Below, piece by piece: positions 45,201 through 58,377 of a stretch of 64,000 nt of DNA. Location of the stretch: the NCBI RefSeq assembly GCF_051020975.1, contig NW_027478160.1:17258001-17322000 (forward strand), in the 5' to 3' direction. The DNA comes from Osmia lignaria lignaria. Its lineage: Eukaryota > Arthropoda > Insecta > Hymenoptera > Megachilidae. Made by a program: the position numbers and the translations under genes. Numbering within the stretch: position 1 is the first letter of the stretch; every line of letters starts with the position of its first letter. Below the pieces are notes generated by a model. That model was not told the origin of the DNA and ran no database searches. It was given only the letters and a program-made list of their open reading frames with translations.

Positions 45201-48200
45201 ATCAAGATATTTAAAAGTTCCGAAGCTGCACCAACATAATAGAGGTACAGAAACACCGTGGCCTCTTTCTTTGAGATAACTCTGCACTATTGCGAGCTGC
45301 AAATGCCACTTCGAGCTTAGCTGTGCAGAAGAAGAACAACAAGAAGAAGAAATATCTCGAAATATGTCCGTCAGACCCCTTCCCTTGAGATGAATCTGCA
45401 AATATCTCGGAAACGAAGCGAGCTATGGCAAAATGTTGAGAGACCTTTTTTGTAGAGAATAATATTTCCTACAATTTACGTTCTATGATATTTTTTGATC
45501 AGAAGCGTAGTTTTCGAGATATATCGAGATATTTAAAAGTTCCGAAGCCGCACCAACATAATAGAGATACAGAAACACTGTGGCCCCTTTCTTTGAGATA
45601 ACTCTGCACTATTGCGACCTGCAAATGCCACTTCCAGCTCAGCTGTGCAGAAGAAGAACAACAAGAAGAAGAAATATCTCGAAATATGTCCGTCAGGCCC
45701 CTTCCCTTGAGATAAATCTGCAAATATCTCGGAAACGAAGCGAGCTATGGCAAAATGTTAAGAGACCGTTTTCGTAGAGAATTAAGTTTCCTACTTTTTA
45801 TGTTCTATGATATTTTTTGATCAGAAGCGTAGTTGTCGAGATATATCGAGATATTTAAAAGTTCCGAAGCCGCACCAACATAATAAAGATACAGAAACAC
45901 CGTGGCCCCTTTCTTTGAGATAACTCTGCACTAGTGCGAGCCGCAAATGCCACTTCCAGCTTAGCTGTGCAGAAGAAGAACAACAAGAAGAAGAAATATC
46001 TCGAAATATGTCCGTCAGGCCCCTTCCCTTGAGATAAATATGCAAATATCTCGGAAACGAAGCGAGCTATGGCAAAATGTTAAGAGACCTTTTTTGTAGA
46101 GAATTAAGTTTCCTACTTTTTATGTTCTATGATATTTTTTGATCAGATGCGTAGTTCTCGAGATATATCAAGATATTTAAAAGTTCCGAAGCCGCACCAA
46201 CATAATAGAGATACAGAAACACCGTGGCCCCTTTCTTTGAGATAACTCTGCACTATTGCGAGCTGCAAATGCCATTTCCAGCTTAGCTGTGCAGAAGAAG
46301 AACAACAAGAAGAAGAAATATCTCGAAATATGTCCGTCAGGCCCCTTCCCTTGAGATAAATCTGCAAATATCTCGGAAACGAAGAGAGCTATAGCAAAAT
46401 GTTAAGAGACCTTTTTTGTAGAGAATTAAGTTTCCTACTTTTCATGTTCTATGATATTTTTTGATCAGATGCGTAGTCCTCGAGATATATCAAGATATTT
46501 AAAAGTTCCGAAGCCGCACCAACATAATAGAGATACAGAAACACCGTGGCCCCTTTCTTTGAGATAACTCTGCACTATTGCGAGCTGCAAATGCCACTTC
46601 CAGCTTAGCTGTGCAGAGGAAGAACAACAAGAAGAAGAAATATCTCGAAATATGTCCGTCATGCCAGTTCCTTTGAGCTGAATCTGCAAATATCTCGGAA
46701 ACGAAGCGAGCTATGGCAAAATGTTAAGAGACCTTTTTTGTAGAGAATTATGTTTCCTGCAATTTATGTTCTACGATATTTTTTGATCAGAAGCGTAGTT
46801 TTCGAGATATATCGAGATATTTAAAAGTTCCGAAGCCGCACCAACATAATAGAGATACAGAAACACCGTGGCCCCGTTCTTTGAGATAACTCTGCACTAT
46901 TGCGAGCTGCAAATGCTACTTCCAGCTTAGCTGTGCAGAGGAAGAACAACAAGAAGAAGAAATATCTCGAAATATGTCCGTCAGGCCAGTTCCTTTGAGC
47001 TGAATCTGCAAATATCTCGGAAACGAAGCGAGCTATGGCAAAATGTTAAGAGACGTTTTTTGTAGACAATTATGTTTCCTACAATTTATGTTGTATGATA
47101 TTTTTTGATCAGAAGCGTAGTTTTCGAGATATATCGAGATATTTAAAAGTTCCGAAGCCGCACCAACATAATAGGGATACAGAAACACCGTGGCCCCTTT
47201 CTTTGAGATAACTCTGCACTAGTGCGAGCCGCAAATGCCACTTCCAGCTTAGCTGTGCAGAAGAAGAACAACAAGAAGAAGAAATATCTCGAAATATGTC
47301 CGTCAGGCCCCTTCCCTTGAGATAAATCTGCAAATATCTCGGAAACGAAGCGAGCTATGGCAAAATGTTAAGAGACCTTTTTTGTAGAGAATTAAGTTTC
47401 CTACTTTTTATGTTCTATGATATTTTTTGATCAGATGCGTAGTTCTCGAGATATATCAAGATATTTAAAAGTTCCGAAGCCGCACCAACATAATAGAGAT
47501 ACAGAAACACCGTGGCCCCTTTCTTTGAGATAACTCTGCACTATTGCGAGCTGGAAATGCCACTTCCAGTTTAGCTGTGCAGAAGAAGAACAACAAGAAG
47601 AAGAAATATCTCGAAATATGTCCATCAGGACCCTTCCCTTGAGATAAATCTGCAAATATCTCGGAAACGAAGCGAGCTATGGCAAAATGTTAAGAGACCT
47701 TTTTTGTAGAGAATTAAGTTTCCTACTTTTTATGTTGGATGATATTTTTTGATCAGATGCGTAGTTCTCGAGATATATCAAGATATTTAAAAGTTCCGAA
47801 GCTGCACCAACATAATAGAGGTACAGAAACACCGTGGCCTCTTTCTTTGAGATAACTCTGCACTATTGCGAGCTGCAAATGCCACTTCGAGCTTAGCTGT
47901 GCAGAAGAAGAACAACAAGAAGAAGAAATATCTCGAAATATGTCCGTCAGACCCCTTCCCTTGAGATGAATCTGCAAATATCTCGGAAACGAAGCGAGCT
48001 ATGGCAAAATGTTGAGAGACCTTTTTTGTAGAGAATAATATTTCCTACAATTTACGTTCTATGATATTTTTTGATCAGAAGCGTAGTTTTCGAGATATAT
48101 CGAGATATTTAAAAGTTCCGAAGCCGCACCAACATAATAGAGATACAGAAACACCGTGGCCCCTTTCTTTGAGATAACTCTGCACTATTGCGAGCTGGAA

Positions 48201-48718
48201 ATGCCACTTCCAGTTTAGCTGTGCAGAAGAAGAACAACAAGAAGAAGAAATATCTCGAAATATGTCCATCAGGACCCTTCCCTTGAGATAAATCTGCAAA
48301 TATCTCGGAAACGAAGCGAGCTATGGCAAAATGTTAAGAGACCTTTTTTGTAGAGAATTAAGTTTCCTACTTTTTATGTTCGATGATATTTTTTGATCAG
48401 ATGCGTAGTTCTCGAGATATATCAAGATATTTAAAAGTTCCGAAGCTGCACCAACATAATAGAGGTACAGAAACACCGTGGCCTCTTTCTTTGAGATAAC
48501 TCTGCACTATTGCGAGCTGCAAATGCCACTTCGAGCTTAGCTGTGCAGAAGAAGAACAACAAGAAGAAGAAATATCTCGAAATATGTCCGTCAGACCCCT
48601 TCCCTTGAGATGAATCTGCAAATATCTCGGAAACGAAGCGAGCTATGGCAAAATGTTGAGAGACCTTTTTTGTAGAGAATAATATTTCCTACAATTTACG
48701 TTCTATGATATTTTTTGA
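42279..48718. repeat. Shuffled 5- and 10-monomer repeats
   Basis: The pair 'aatagggatac' / 'gtgcgagccgc' followed by 'gctggaaatg' / 'ccatcaggacc' occurs at 42279, 43889 and 47109 (offsets 1610 and 3220 bp), each preceded by 'gtagacaatt' and 'gttgtatgat'. 'caacaggaagaag' is shared by the first two only. The 'aaatgctacttcc' unit occurs at 43567, 44855 and 46787, and 'ttatgcttcctac' before the first two. Confidence 0.7.
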
Positions 48719-50006
48719 TCAGAAGCGTAGTTTTCGAGATATATCGAGATATTTAAAAGTTCCGAAGCCGCACCAACATAATAGAGATACAGAAACGCCG
48801 TGGCCCCTTTCTTTGAGATAACTCTGCACTATTGCGACCTGCAAATGCCACTTCCAGCTCAGCTGTGCAGAAGAAGAACAACAAGAAGAAGAAATATCTC
48901 GAAATATGTCCGTCAGGCTCCTTCCCTTGAGATAAATCTGCAAATATCTCGGAAACGAAGCGAGCTATGGCAAAATGTTAAGAGACCGTTTTCGTAGAGA
49001 ATTAGGTTTCCTACTTTTTATGTTCTATGATATTTTTTGATCAGAAGCGTAGTTTTCGAGATATATCGAGATATTTAAAAGTTCCGAAGCCGCACCAACA
49101 TAATAGGGATACAGAAACACCGTGGCCCCTTTCTTTGAGATAACTCTGCACTAGTGCGAGCCGCAAATGCCACTTCCAGCTTAGCTGTGCAGAAGAAGAA
49201 CAACAAGAAGAAGAAATATCTCGAAATATGTCCGTCAGGCCCCTTCCCTTGAGATAAATATGCAAATATCTCGGAAACGAAGCGAGCTATGGCAAAATGT
49301 TAAGAGACCTTTTTTGTAGAGAATTAAGTTTCCTACTTTTTATGTTCTATGATATTTTTTGATCAGATGCGTAGTTCTCGAGATATATCAAGATATTTAA
49401 AAGTTCCGAAGCCGCACCAACATAATAGAGATACAGAAACACCGTGGCCCCTTTCTTTGAGATAACTCTGCACTATTGCGACCTGCAAATGCCACTTCCA
49501 GCTCAGCTGTGCAGAAGAAGAACAACAAGAAGAAGAAATATCTCGAAATATGTCCGTCAGGCCCCTTCCCTTGAGATAAATCTGCAAATATCTCGGAAAC
49601 GAAGCGAGCTATGGCAAAATGTTAAGAGACCGTTTTCGTAGAGAATTAGGTTTCCTACTTTTTATGTTCTATGATATTTTTTGATCAGAAGCGTAGTTTT
49701 CGAGATATATCGAGATATTTAAAAGTTCCGAAGCCGCACCAACATAATAGGGATACAGAAACACCGTGGCCCCTTTCTTTGAGATAACTCTGCACTAGTG
49801 CGAGCCGCAAATGCCACTTCCAGCTTAGCTGTGCAGAAGAAGAACAACAAGAAGAAGAAATATCTCGAAATATGTCCGTCAGGCCCCTTCCCTTGAGATA
49901 AATATGCAAATATCTCGGAAACGAAGCGGGCTATGGCAAAATGTTAAGAGACCTTTTTTGTAGAGAATTAAGTTTCCTACTTTTTATGTTCTATGATATT
50001 TTTCGA
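47431..50006. repeat. Two successive dimeric repeats (644 bp)
   Basis: 47431-48074 and 48075-48718 share a 'ccatcaggacc' unit followed by an 'agaggtacag' / 'cacttcgagc' / 'gtcagacccc' unit. 48719-49362 and 49363-50006 share 'gcgacctgc' with 'gaccgttttcgtag', followed by 'aatagggatac' with 'gataaatatgc'. In each pair the first monomers differ at the left end (class A or B start). Confidence 0.8.
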
Positions 50007-52582
50007 TCAGATGCGTAGTTCTCGAGATATATCAAGATATTTAAAAGTTCCGAAGCCGCACCAACATAATAGAGATACAGAAACACCGTGGCCCCTTTCT
50101 TTGAGATAACTCTGCACTATTGCGAGCTGCAAATGCCACTTCCAGCTTAGCTGCGCAGAGGAAGAACAACAAGAAGAAGAAATATCTCGAAATATGTCCG
50201 TCAGGCCAGTTCCTTTGAGCTGTATCTGCAAATATCTCGGAAACGAAGCGAGCTATCGCAAAATGTTAAGAGACGTTTTTTGTAGAGAATTATGTTTCCT
50301 CCTTTTTATGTTCTATGATATTTTTTGATCAGATGCGTAGTTCTCGAGATATATCAAGATATTTAAAAGTTCCGAAGCCGCACCAACATAATAGAGATAC
50401 AGAAACACCGTGGCCCCTTTCTTTGAGATAACTCTGCACTATTGCGAGCTGTAAATGCCACTTCCAGCTTAGCTGTGCAGAAGAAGAACAACAAGAAGAA
50501 GAAATATCTCGAAATATGTCCGTCAGGCCCCTTCCCTTGAGATATATCTGCAAATATCTCGGAAACGAAGCGAGCTATGGCAAAATGTTAAGAGACCTTT
50601 TTTGTAGAGAATTATGTTTCCTACAATTTATGTTCTACGATATTTTTTGATCAGAAGCGTAGTTTTCGAGATATATCGAGATATTTAAAAGTTCCGAAGC
50701 CGCACCAACATAATAGATATACAGAAACACCGTGGCCCCTTTCTTTGAGATAACTCTGCACTAGTGCGAGCTGCAAATGCCACTTCCAGCTTAGCTGTGC
50801 AGAAGAAGAACAACAAGAAGAAGAAATATCTCGAAATATGTCCGTCAGGCCCCTTCCCTTGAGATAAATCTGCAAATATCTCGGAAACGAAGCGAGCTAT
50901 GGCAAAATGTTAAGAGACGTTTTTTGTAGACAATTATGTTTCCTACAATTTATGATGTATGATATTTTTTGATCAGAAGCGTAGTTTTCGAGATATATCG
51001 AGATATTTAAAAGTTCCGAAGCCGCACCAACATAATAGGGATGCAGAAACACCGTGGCCCCTTTCTTTGAGATAACTCTGCACTAGTGCGAGCCGCAAAT
51101 GCCACTTCCAGCTTAGCTGTGCAGAAGAAGAACAACAAGAAGAAGAAATATCTCGAAATATGTCCGTCAGGCCCCTTCCCTTGAGATAAATCTGCAAATA
51201 TCTCGGAAACGAAGCGAGCTATGGCAAAATGTTAAGAGACCTTTTTTGTAGAGAATTAAGTTTCCTACTTTTTATGTTCTATGATATTTTTTGATCAGAT
51301 GCGTAGTTCTCGAGATATATCAAGATATTTAAAAGTTCCGAAGCCGCACCAACATAATAGAGATACAGAAACACCGTGGCCCCTTTCTTTGAGATAACTC
51401 TGCACTATTGCGAGCTGGAAATGCCACTTCCAGTTTAGCTGTGCAGAAGAAGAACAACAAGAAGAAGAAATATCTCGAAATATGTCCATCAGGACCCTTC
51501 CCTTGAGATAAATCTGCAAATATCTCGGAAACGAAGCGAGCTATGGCAAAATGTTAAGAGACCTTTTTTGTAGAGAATAATATTTCCTACAATTTACGTT
51601 CTATGATATTTTTTGATCAGAAGCGTAGTTTTCGAGATATATCAAGATATTTAAAAGTTCCGAAGCTGCACCAACATAATAGAGGTACAGAAACACCGTG
51701 GCCTCTTTCTTTGAGATAACTCTGCACTATTGCGAGCTGCAAATGCCACTTCGAGCTTAGCTGTGCAGAAGAAGAACAACAAGAAGAAGAAATATCTCGA
51801 AATATGTCCGTCAGACCCCTTCCCTTGAGATGAATCTGCAAATATCTCGGAAACGAAGCGAGCTATGGCAAAATGTTGAGAGACCTTTTTTGTAGAGAAT
51901 AATATTTCCTACAATTTACGTTCTATGATATTTTTTGATCAGAAGCGTAGTTTTCGAGATATATCGAGATATTTAAAAGTTCCGAAGCCGCACCAACATA
52001 ATAGAGATACAGAAACACCGTGGCCCCTTTCTTTGAGATAACTCTGCACTATTGCGACCTGCAAATGCCACTTCCAGCTCAGCTGTGCAGAAGAAGAACA
52101 ACAAGAAGAAGAAAGATCTCGAAATATGTCCGTCAGGCCCCTTCCCTTGAGATATATCTGCAAATATCTCGGAAACGAAGCGAGCTATGGCAAAATGTTA
52201 AGAGACCTTTTTTGTAGAGAATTATGTTTCCTACAATTTATGTTCTACGATATTTTTTGATCAGAAGCGTAGTTTTCGAGATATATCGAGATATTTAAAA
52301 GTTCCGAAGCCGCACCAACATAATAGATATACAGAAACACCGTGGCCCCTTTCTTTGAGATAACTCTGCACTAGTGCGAGCTGCAAATGCCACTTCCAGC
52401 TTAGCTGTGCAGAAGAAGAACAACAAGAAGAAGAAATATCTCGAAATATGTCCGTCAGGCCCCTTCCCTTGAGATAAATCTGCAAATATCTCGGAAACGA
52501 AGCGAGCTATGGCAAAATGTTAAGAGACCTTTTTTGTAGAGGATTAAGTTTCCTACTTTTTATGTTCTATGATATTTTTTGA

Positions 52583-52904
52583 TCAGATGCGTAGTTCTCG
52601 AGATATATCAAGATATTTAAAAGTTCCGAAGCCGCACCAACATAATAGAGATACAGAAACACCGTGGCCCCTTTCTTTGAGATAACTCTGCACTATTGCG
52701 AGCTGCAAATGCCACTTCCAGCTTAGCTGTGCAGAAGAAGAACAACAAGAAGAAGAAATATCTCGAAATATGTCCGTCAGGCCCCTTCCCTTGAGATAAA
52801 TCTGCAAATATCTCGGAAACGAAGAGAGCTATGGCAAAATGTTAAGAGACCTTTTTTGTAGAGAATTAAGTTTCCTACTTTTCATGTTCTATGATATTTT
52901 TTGA
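52583..52904. repeat. Representative class B monomer (322 bp)
   Basis: Differs from class A by TGCG for AGCG, TTCTCGAG (an XhoI site) for TTTTCGAG, ATCAAG for ATCGAG, and usually 'aagtttcctactttttatg' instead of 'atgtttcctacaatttatg' in the A/T-rich stretch before TGATCA. The variants are usually inherited together over roughly 80 bp, which marks two old sub-lineages. The middle and the GAA/CAA tract are shared with class A. Confidence 0.85.
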
Positions 52905-55900
52905 TCAGATGCGTAGTTCTCGAGATATATCGAGATATTTAAAAGTTCCGAAGCCGCACCAACATAATAGAGATACAGAAACACCGTGGCCCCTTTCTTT
53001 GAGATAACTCTGCACTATTGCGAGCTGCAAATGCCACTTCCAGCTTAGCTGTGCAGAGGAAGAACAAGAAGAAGAAGAAATATCTCGAAATATGTCCGTC
53101 AGGCCAGTTCCTTTGAGCTGAATCTGCAAATATCTCGGAAACGAAGCGAGCTATGGCAAAATATTAAGAGACGTTTTTTGTAGAGAATTATGTTTCCTAC
53201 AATTTATGTTCTATGATATTTTTTGATCAGAAGCGTAGTTTTCGAGATATATCGAGATATTTAAAAGTTCCGAAGCCGCACCAACATAATAGGGATACAG
53301 AAACACCGTGGCCCCTTCCTTTGAGATAACTCTGCACTAGTGCGAGCCGCAAATGCCACTTCCAGCTTAGCTGTGCAGAAGAAGAACAACAAGAAGAAGA
53401 AATATCTCGAAATATGTCCGTCAGGCCCCTTCCCTTGAGATAAATCTGCAAATATCTCGGAAACGAAGCGAGCTATGGCAAAATGTTAAGAGACCTTTTT
53501 TGTAGAGAATTAAGTTTCCTACTTTTTATCTTCTATGATATTTTTTGATCAGATGCGTAGTTCTCGAGATATATCAAGATATTTAAAAGTTCCGAAGCCG
53601 CACCAACATAATAGAGATACAGAAACACCGTGGCCCCTCTCTTTGAGATAACTCTGCACTATTGCGAGCTGGAAATGCCACTTCCAGTTTAGCTGTGCAG
53701 AAGAAGAACAACAAGAAGAAGAAATATCTCGAAATATGTCCGTTAGGCCCCTTCCCTTGAGATAAATCTGCAAATATCTCGGAAACGAAGCGAGCTACGG
53801 CAAAATGTTAAGAGACCTTTTTTGTAGAGAATTAAGTTTCCTACTTTTTATATTCTATGATATTTTTTGATCAGATGCGTAGTTCTCGAGATATATCAAG
53901 ATATTTAAAAGTTCCGAAGCCGCACCAACATAATAGAGATACAGAAACACCGTGGCCCCTTTCTTTGAGATAACTCTGCACTATTGCGAGCTGTAAATGC
54001 CACTTCCAGCTTAGCTGTGCAGAAGAAGAACAACAAGAAGAAGAAATATCTCGAAATATGTCCGTCAGGCCAGTTCCTTTGAGCTGAATCTGCAAATATC
54101 TCGGAAACGAAGCGAGCTATGGCAAAATGTTAAGAGACGTTTTTTGTAGAGAATTATGTTTCCTACAATTTATGTTCTATGATATTTTTTGATCAGAAGC
54201 GTAGTTTTCGAGATATATCGAGATATTTAAAAGTTCCGAAGCCGCACCAACATAATAGGGATACAGAAACACCGTGGCCCCTTTCTTTGAGATAACTCTG
54301 CACTAGTGCGAGCCGCAAATGCCACTTCCAGCTTAGCTGTGCAGAGGAAGAACAACAAGAAGAAGAAATATCTCGAAATATGTCCGTCAGGCCAGTTCCT
54401 TTGAGCTGAATCTGCAAATATCTCGGAAACGAAGCGAGCTATGGCAAAATCTTAAGAGACGTTTTTTGTAGAGAATTATGTTTCCTACAATTTATGTTCT
54501 ATGATATTTTTTGATCAGAAGCGTAGTTTTCGAGATATATCGAGATATTTAAAAGTTCCGAAGCCGCACCAACATAAGAGAGATACAGAAACACCGTGGC
54601 CCCTTTCTTTGAGATAACTCTGCACTATTGCGAGCTGTAAATGCCACTTCCAGCTTAGCTGTGCAGAGGAAGAACAACAAGAAGAAGAAATATCTCGAAA
54701 TATGTCCGTCAGGCCAGTTCCTTTGAGCTGAATCTGCAAATATCTCGGAAACGAAGCGAGCTATGGCAAAATGTTAAGAGACGTTTTTTGTAGAGAATTA
54801 TGTTTCCTACTTTTTATCTTCTATGATATTTTTTGATCAGATGCGTAGTTCTCGAGATAGATCAAGATACTTAAAAGTTCCGAAGCCGCACCAACATAAT
54901 AGAGATACAGAAACACCGTCGCCCCTCTCTTTGAGATAACTCTGCACTATTGCGAGCTGCAAATGCCACTTCCAGCTTAGCTGTGCAGAAGAAGAACAAC
55001 AAGAAGAAGAAATATCTCGAAATATGTCCGTCAGGCCCCTTCCCTTGAGATAAATCTGCAAATATCTCGGAAACGAAGAGAGCTATGGCAAAATGTTAAG
55101 AGACCTTTTTTGTAGAGAATTAAGTTTCCTACTTTTCATGTTCTATGATATTTTTTGATCAGATGCGTAGTTCTCGAGATATATCGAGATATTTAAAAGT
55201 TCCGAAGCCGCACCAACATAATAGAGATACAGAAACACCGTGGCCCCTTTCTTTGAGATAACTCTGCACTATTGCGAGCTGCAAATGCCACTTCCAGCTT
55301 AGCTGTGCAGAGGAAGAACAAGAAGAAGAAGAAATATCTCGAAATATGTCCGTCAGGCCAGTTCCTTTGAGCTGAATCTGCAAATATCTCGGAAACGAAG
55401 CGAGCTATGGCAAAATATTAAGAGACGTTTTTTGTAGAGAATTATGTTTCCTACAATTTATGTTCTATGATATTTTTTGATCAGAAGCGTAGTTTTCGAG
55501 ATATATCGAGATATTTAAAAGTTCCGAAGCCGCACCAACATAATAGGGATACAGAAACACCGTGGCCCCTTCCTTTGAGATAACTCTGCACTAGTGCGAG
55601 CCGCAAATGCCACTTCCAGCTTAGCTGTGCAGAAGAAGAACAACAAGAAGAAGAAATATCTCGAAATATGTCCGTCAGGCCCCTTCCCTTGAGATAAATC
55701 TGCAAATATCTCGGAAACGAAGCGAGCTATGGCAAAATGTTAAGAGACCTTTTTTGTAGAGAATTAAGTTTCCTACTTTTTATCTTCTATGATATTTTTT
55801 GATCAGATGCGTAGTTCTCGAGATATATCAAGATATTTAAAAGTTCCGAAGCCGCACCAACATAATAGAGATACAGAAACACCGTGGCCCCTCTCTTTGA

Positions 55901-57213
55901 GATAACTCTGCACTATTGCGAGCTGGAAATGCCACTTCCAGTTTAGCTGTGCAGAAGAAGAACAACAAGAAGAAGAAATATCTCGAAATATGTCCGTTAG
56001 GCCCCTTCCCTTGAGATAAATCTGCAAATATCTCGGAAACGAAGCGAGCTACGGCAAAATGTTAAGAGACCTTTTTTGTAGAGAATTAAGTTTCCTACTT
56101 TTTATATTCTATGATATTTTTTGATCAGATGCGTAGTTCTCGAGATATATCAAGATATTTAAAAGTTCCGAAGCCGCACCAACATAATAGAGATACAGAA
56201 ACACCGTGGCCCCTTTCTTTGAGATAACTCTGCACTATTGCGAGCTGTAAATGCCACTTCCAGCTTAGCTGTGCAGAAGAAGAACAACAAGAAGAAGAAA
56301 TATCTCGAAATATGTCCGTCAGGCCAGTTCCTTTGAGCTGAATCTGCAAATATCTCGGAAACGAAGCGAGCTATGGCAAAATGTTAAGAGACGTTTTTTG
56401 TAGAGAATTATGTTTCCTACAATTTATGTTCTATGATATTTTTTGATCAGAAGCGTAGTTTTCGAGATATATCGAGATATTTAAAAGTTCCGAAGCCGCA
56501 CCAACATAATAGGGATACAGAAACACCGTGGCCCCTTTCTTTGAGATAACTCTGCACTAGTGCGAGCCGCAAATGCCACTTCCAGCTTAGCTGTGCAGAG
56601 GAAGAACAACAAGAAGAAGAAATATCTCGAAATATGTCCGTCAGGCCAGTTCCTTTGAGCTGAATCTGCAAATATCTCGGAAACGAAGCGAGCTATGGCA
56701 AAATCTTAAGAGACGTTTTTTGTAGAGAATTATGTTTCCTACAATTTATGTTCTATGATATTTTTTGATCAGAAGCGTAGTTTTCGAGATATATCGAGAT
56801 ATTTAAAAGTTCCGAAGCCGCACCAACATAAGAGAGATACAGAAACACCGTGGCCCCTTTCTTTGAGATAACTCTGCACTATTGCGAGCTGTAAATGCCA
56901 CTTCCAGCTTAGCTGTGCAGAGGAAGAACAACAAGAAGAAGAAATATCTCGAAATATGTCCGTCAGGCCAGTTCCTTTGAGCTGAATCTGCAAATATCTC
57001 GGAAACGAAGCGAGCTATGGCAAAATGTTAAGAGACGTTTTTTGTAGAGAATTATGTTTCCTACTTTTTATCTTCTATGATATTTTTTGATCAGATGCGT
57101 AGTTCTCGAGATAGATCAAGATACTTAAAAGTTCCGAAGCCGCACCAACATAATAGAGATACAGAAACACCGTCGCCCCTCTCTTTGAGATAACTCTGCA
57201 CTATTGCGAGCTG
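52670..57213. repeat. 7-monomer higher-order repeat (2254 bp), two copies identical by eye
   Basis: 52670-54958 and 54924-57213 align at an offset of exactly 2254 bp. I found no difference on reading them side by side. Shared rarities: 'cttttcatg', 'gaacaagaagaag' (53063; 55318), 'aaaatattaag' (53158; 55412), 'gccccttcctttg', 'tttatattcta' (53848; 56102), 'aaaatcttaag' (54447; 56701), 'cataagagag' (54575; 56829) and 'gagatagatc'. The match ends at a C/T difference in 'gagctg(c/t)aaatg' (54959; 57213). This is the youngest duplication in the window, or an assembly artefact. Confidence 0.85.
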
Positions 57214-58377
57214 TAAATGCCACTTCCAGCTTAGCTGTGCAGAAGAAGAAGAACAAGAAGAAGAAATATCTCGAAATATGTCCGTCAGGCCCCTTCCCTT
57301 GAGATAAATATGCAAATATCTCGGAAACGAAGCGAGCTATGGCAAAATGATAAGAAACCTTTTTTGTAGAGAATTAAGTTTCCTACTTTTTATGTTCTAT
57401 GATATTTTTTGATCAGATGCGTAGTTCTCGAGATATATCAAGATATTTAAAAGTTCCGAAGCCACACCATCATAATAGAGATACAGAAACACCGTGGCCC
57501 CTTTCTTTGAGATAACTCTGCACTATTGCGAGCTGCAAATGCCACTTCCAGCTTAGCTGTGCAGAGGAAGAACAACAAGAAGAAGAAATATCTCGAAATA
57601 TGTCCGTCAGGCCAGTTCCTTTGAGCTGAATCTGCAAATATCTCGGAAACGAAGCGAGCTATGGCAAAATGTTAAGAGACGTTTTTTGTAGAGAATTATG
57701 TTTCCTACTTTTTATCTTCTATGATATTTTTTGATCAGATGCGTAGTTCTCGAGATAGATCAAGATACTTAAAAGTTCCGAAGCCGCACCAACATAATAG
57801 AGATACAGAAACACCGTCGCCCCTCTCTTTGAGATAACTCTGCACTATTGCGAGCTGCAAATGCCACTTCCAGCTTAGCTGTGTAGAAGAAGAACAACAA
57901 GAAGAAGAAATATCTCGAAATATGTCGTCAGGCCCCTTCCCTTGAGATAAATCTGCAAATATCTCGGAAACGAAGAGAGCTATGGCAAAATGTTAAGAGA
58001 CCTTTTTTGTAGAGAATTAAGTTTCCTACTTTTCATGTTCTATGATATTTTTTGATCAGATGCGTAGTACTCGAGATATATCAAGATATTTAAAAGTTCC
58101 GAAGCCGCACCAACATAATAGAGATACAGAAACACCGTGGCCCCTTTCTTTGAGATAACTCTGCACTATTGCGAGCTGTAAATGCCACTTCCAGCTTAGC
58201 TGTGCAGAAGAAGAAGAACAAGAAGAAGAAATATCTCGAAATATGTCCGTCAGGCCCCTTCCCTTGAGATAAATATGCAAATATCTCGGAAACGAAGCGA
58301 GCTATGGCAAAATGATAAGAAACCTTTTTTGTAGAGAATTATGTTTCCTACAATTTATGTTCTATGATATTTTTTGA
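57091..58377. repeat. 3-monomer-offset repeat (965 bp)
   Basis: The right part of the 57091 unit and that of the 58056 unit share 'gctgtaaatg', 'gaagaagaagaacaag', 'gataaatatgc' and 'aatgataagaaacc' (57347; 58312). The 57735 unit repeats 'gatagatcaagatactt' of 54837 and 57091. The 57413 unit has a private 'gccacaccatcataat'. Confidence 0.7.
57735..58055. repeat. 321-bp monomer
   Basis: 'atgtcgtcagg' near 57922 lacks one C, like the deletion lineage at 11-17 kb. The rest of the unit ('gatagatcaagatactt', 'ccgtcgcccctctc') is of a different local type, so an independent deletion or a short conversion tract are both possible. Confidence 0.8.

Noticed and set aside
45882..45887. AATAAA polyadenylation signal
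   Set aside because: A private single-base variant in one monomer ('taataaagat'), with no gene upstream.
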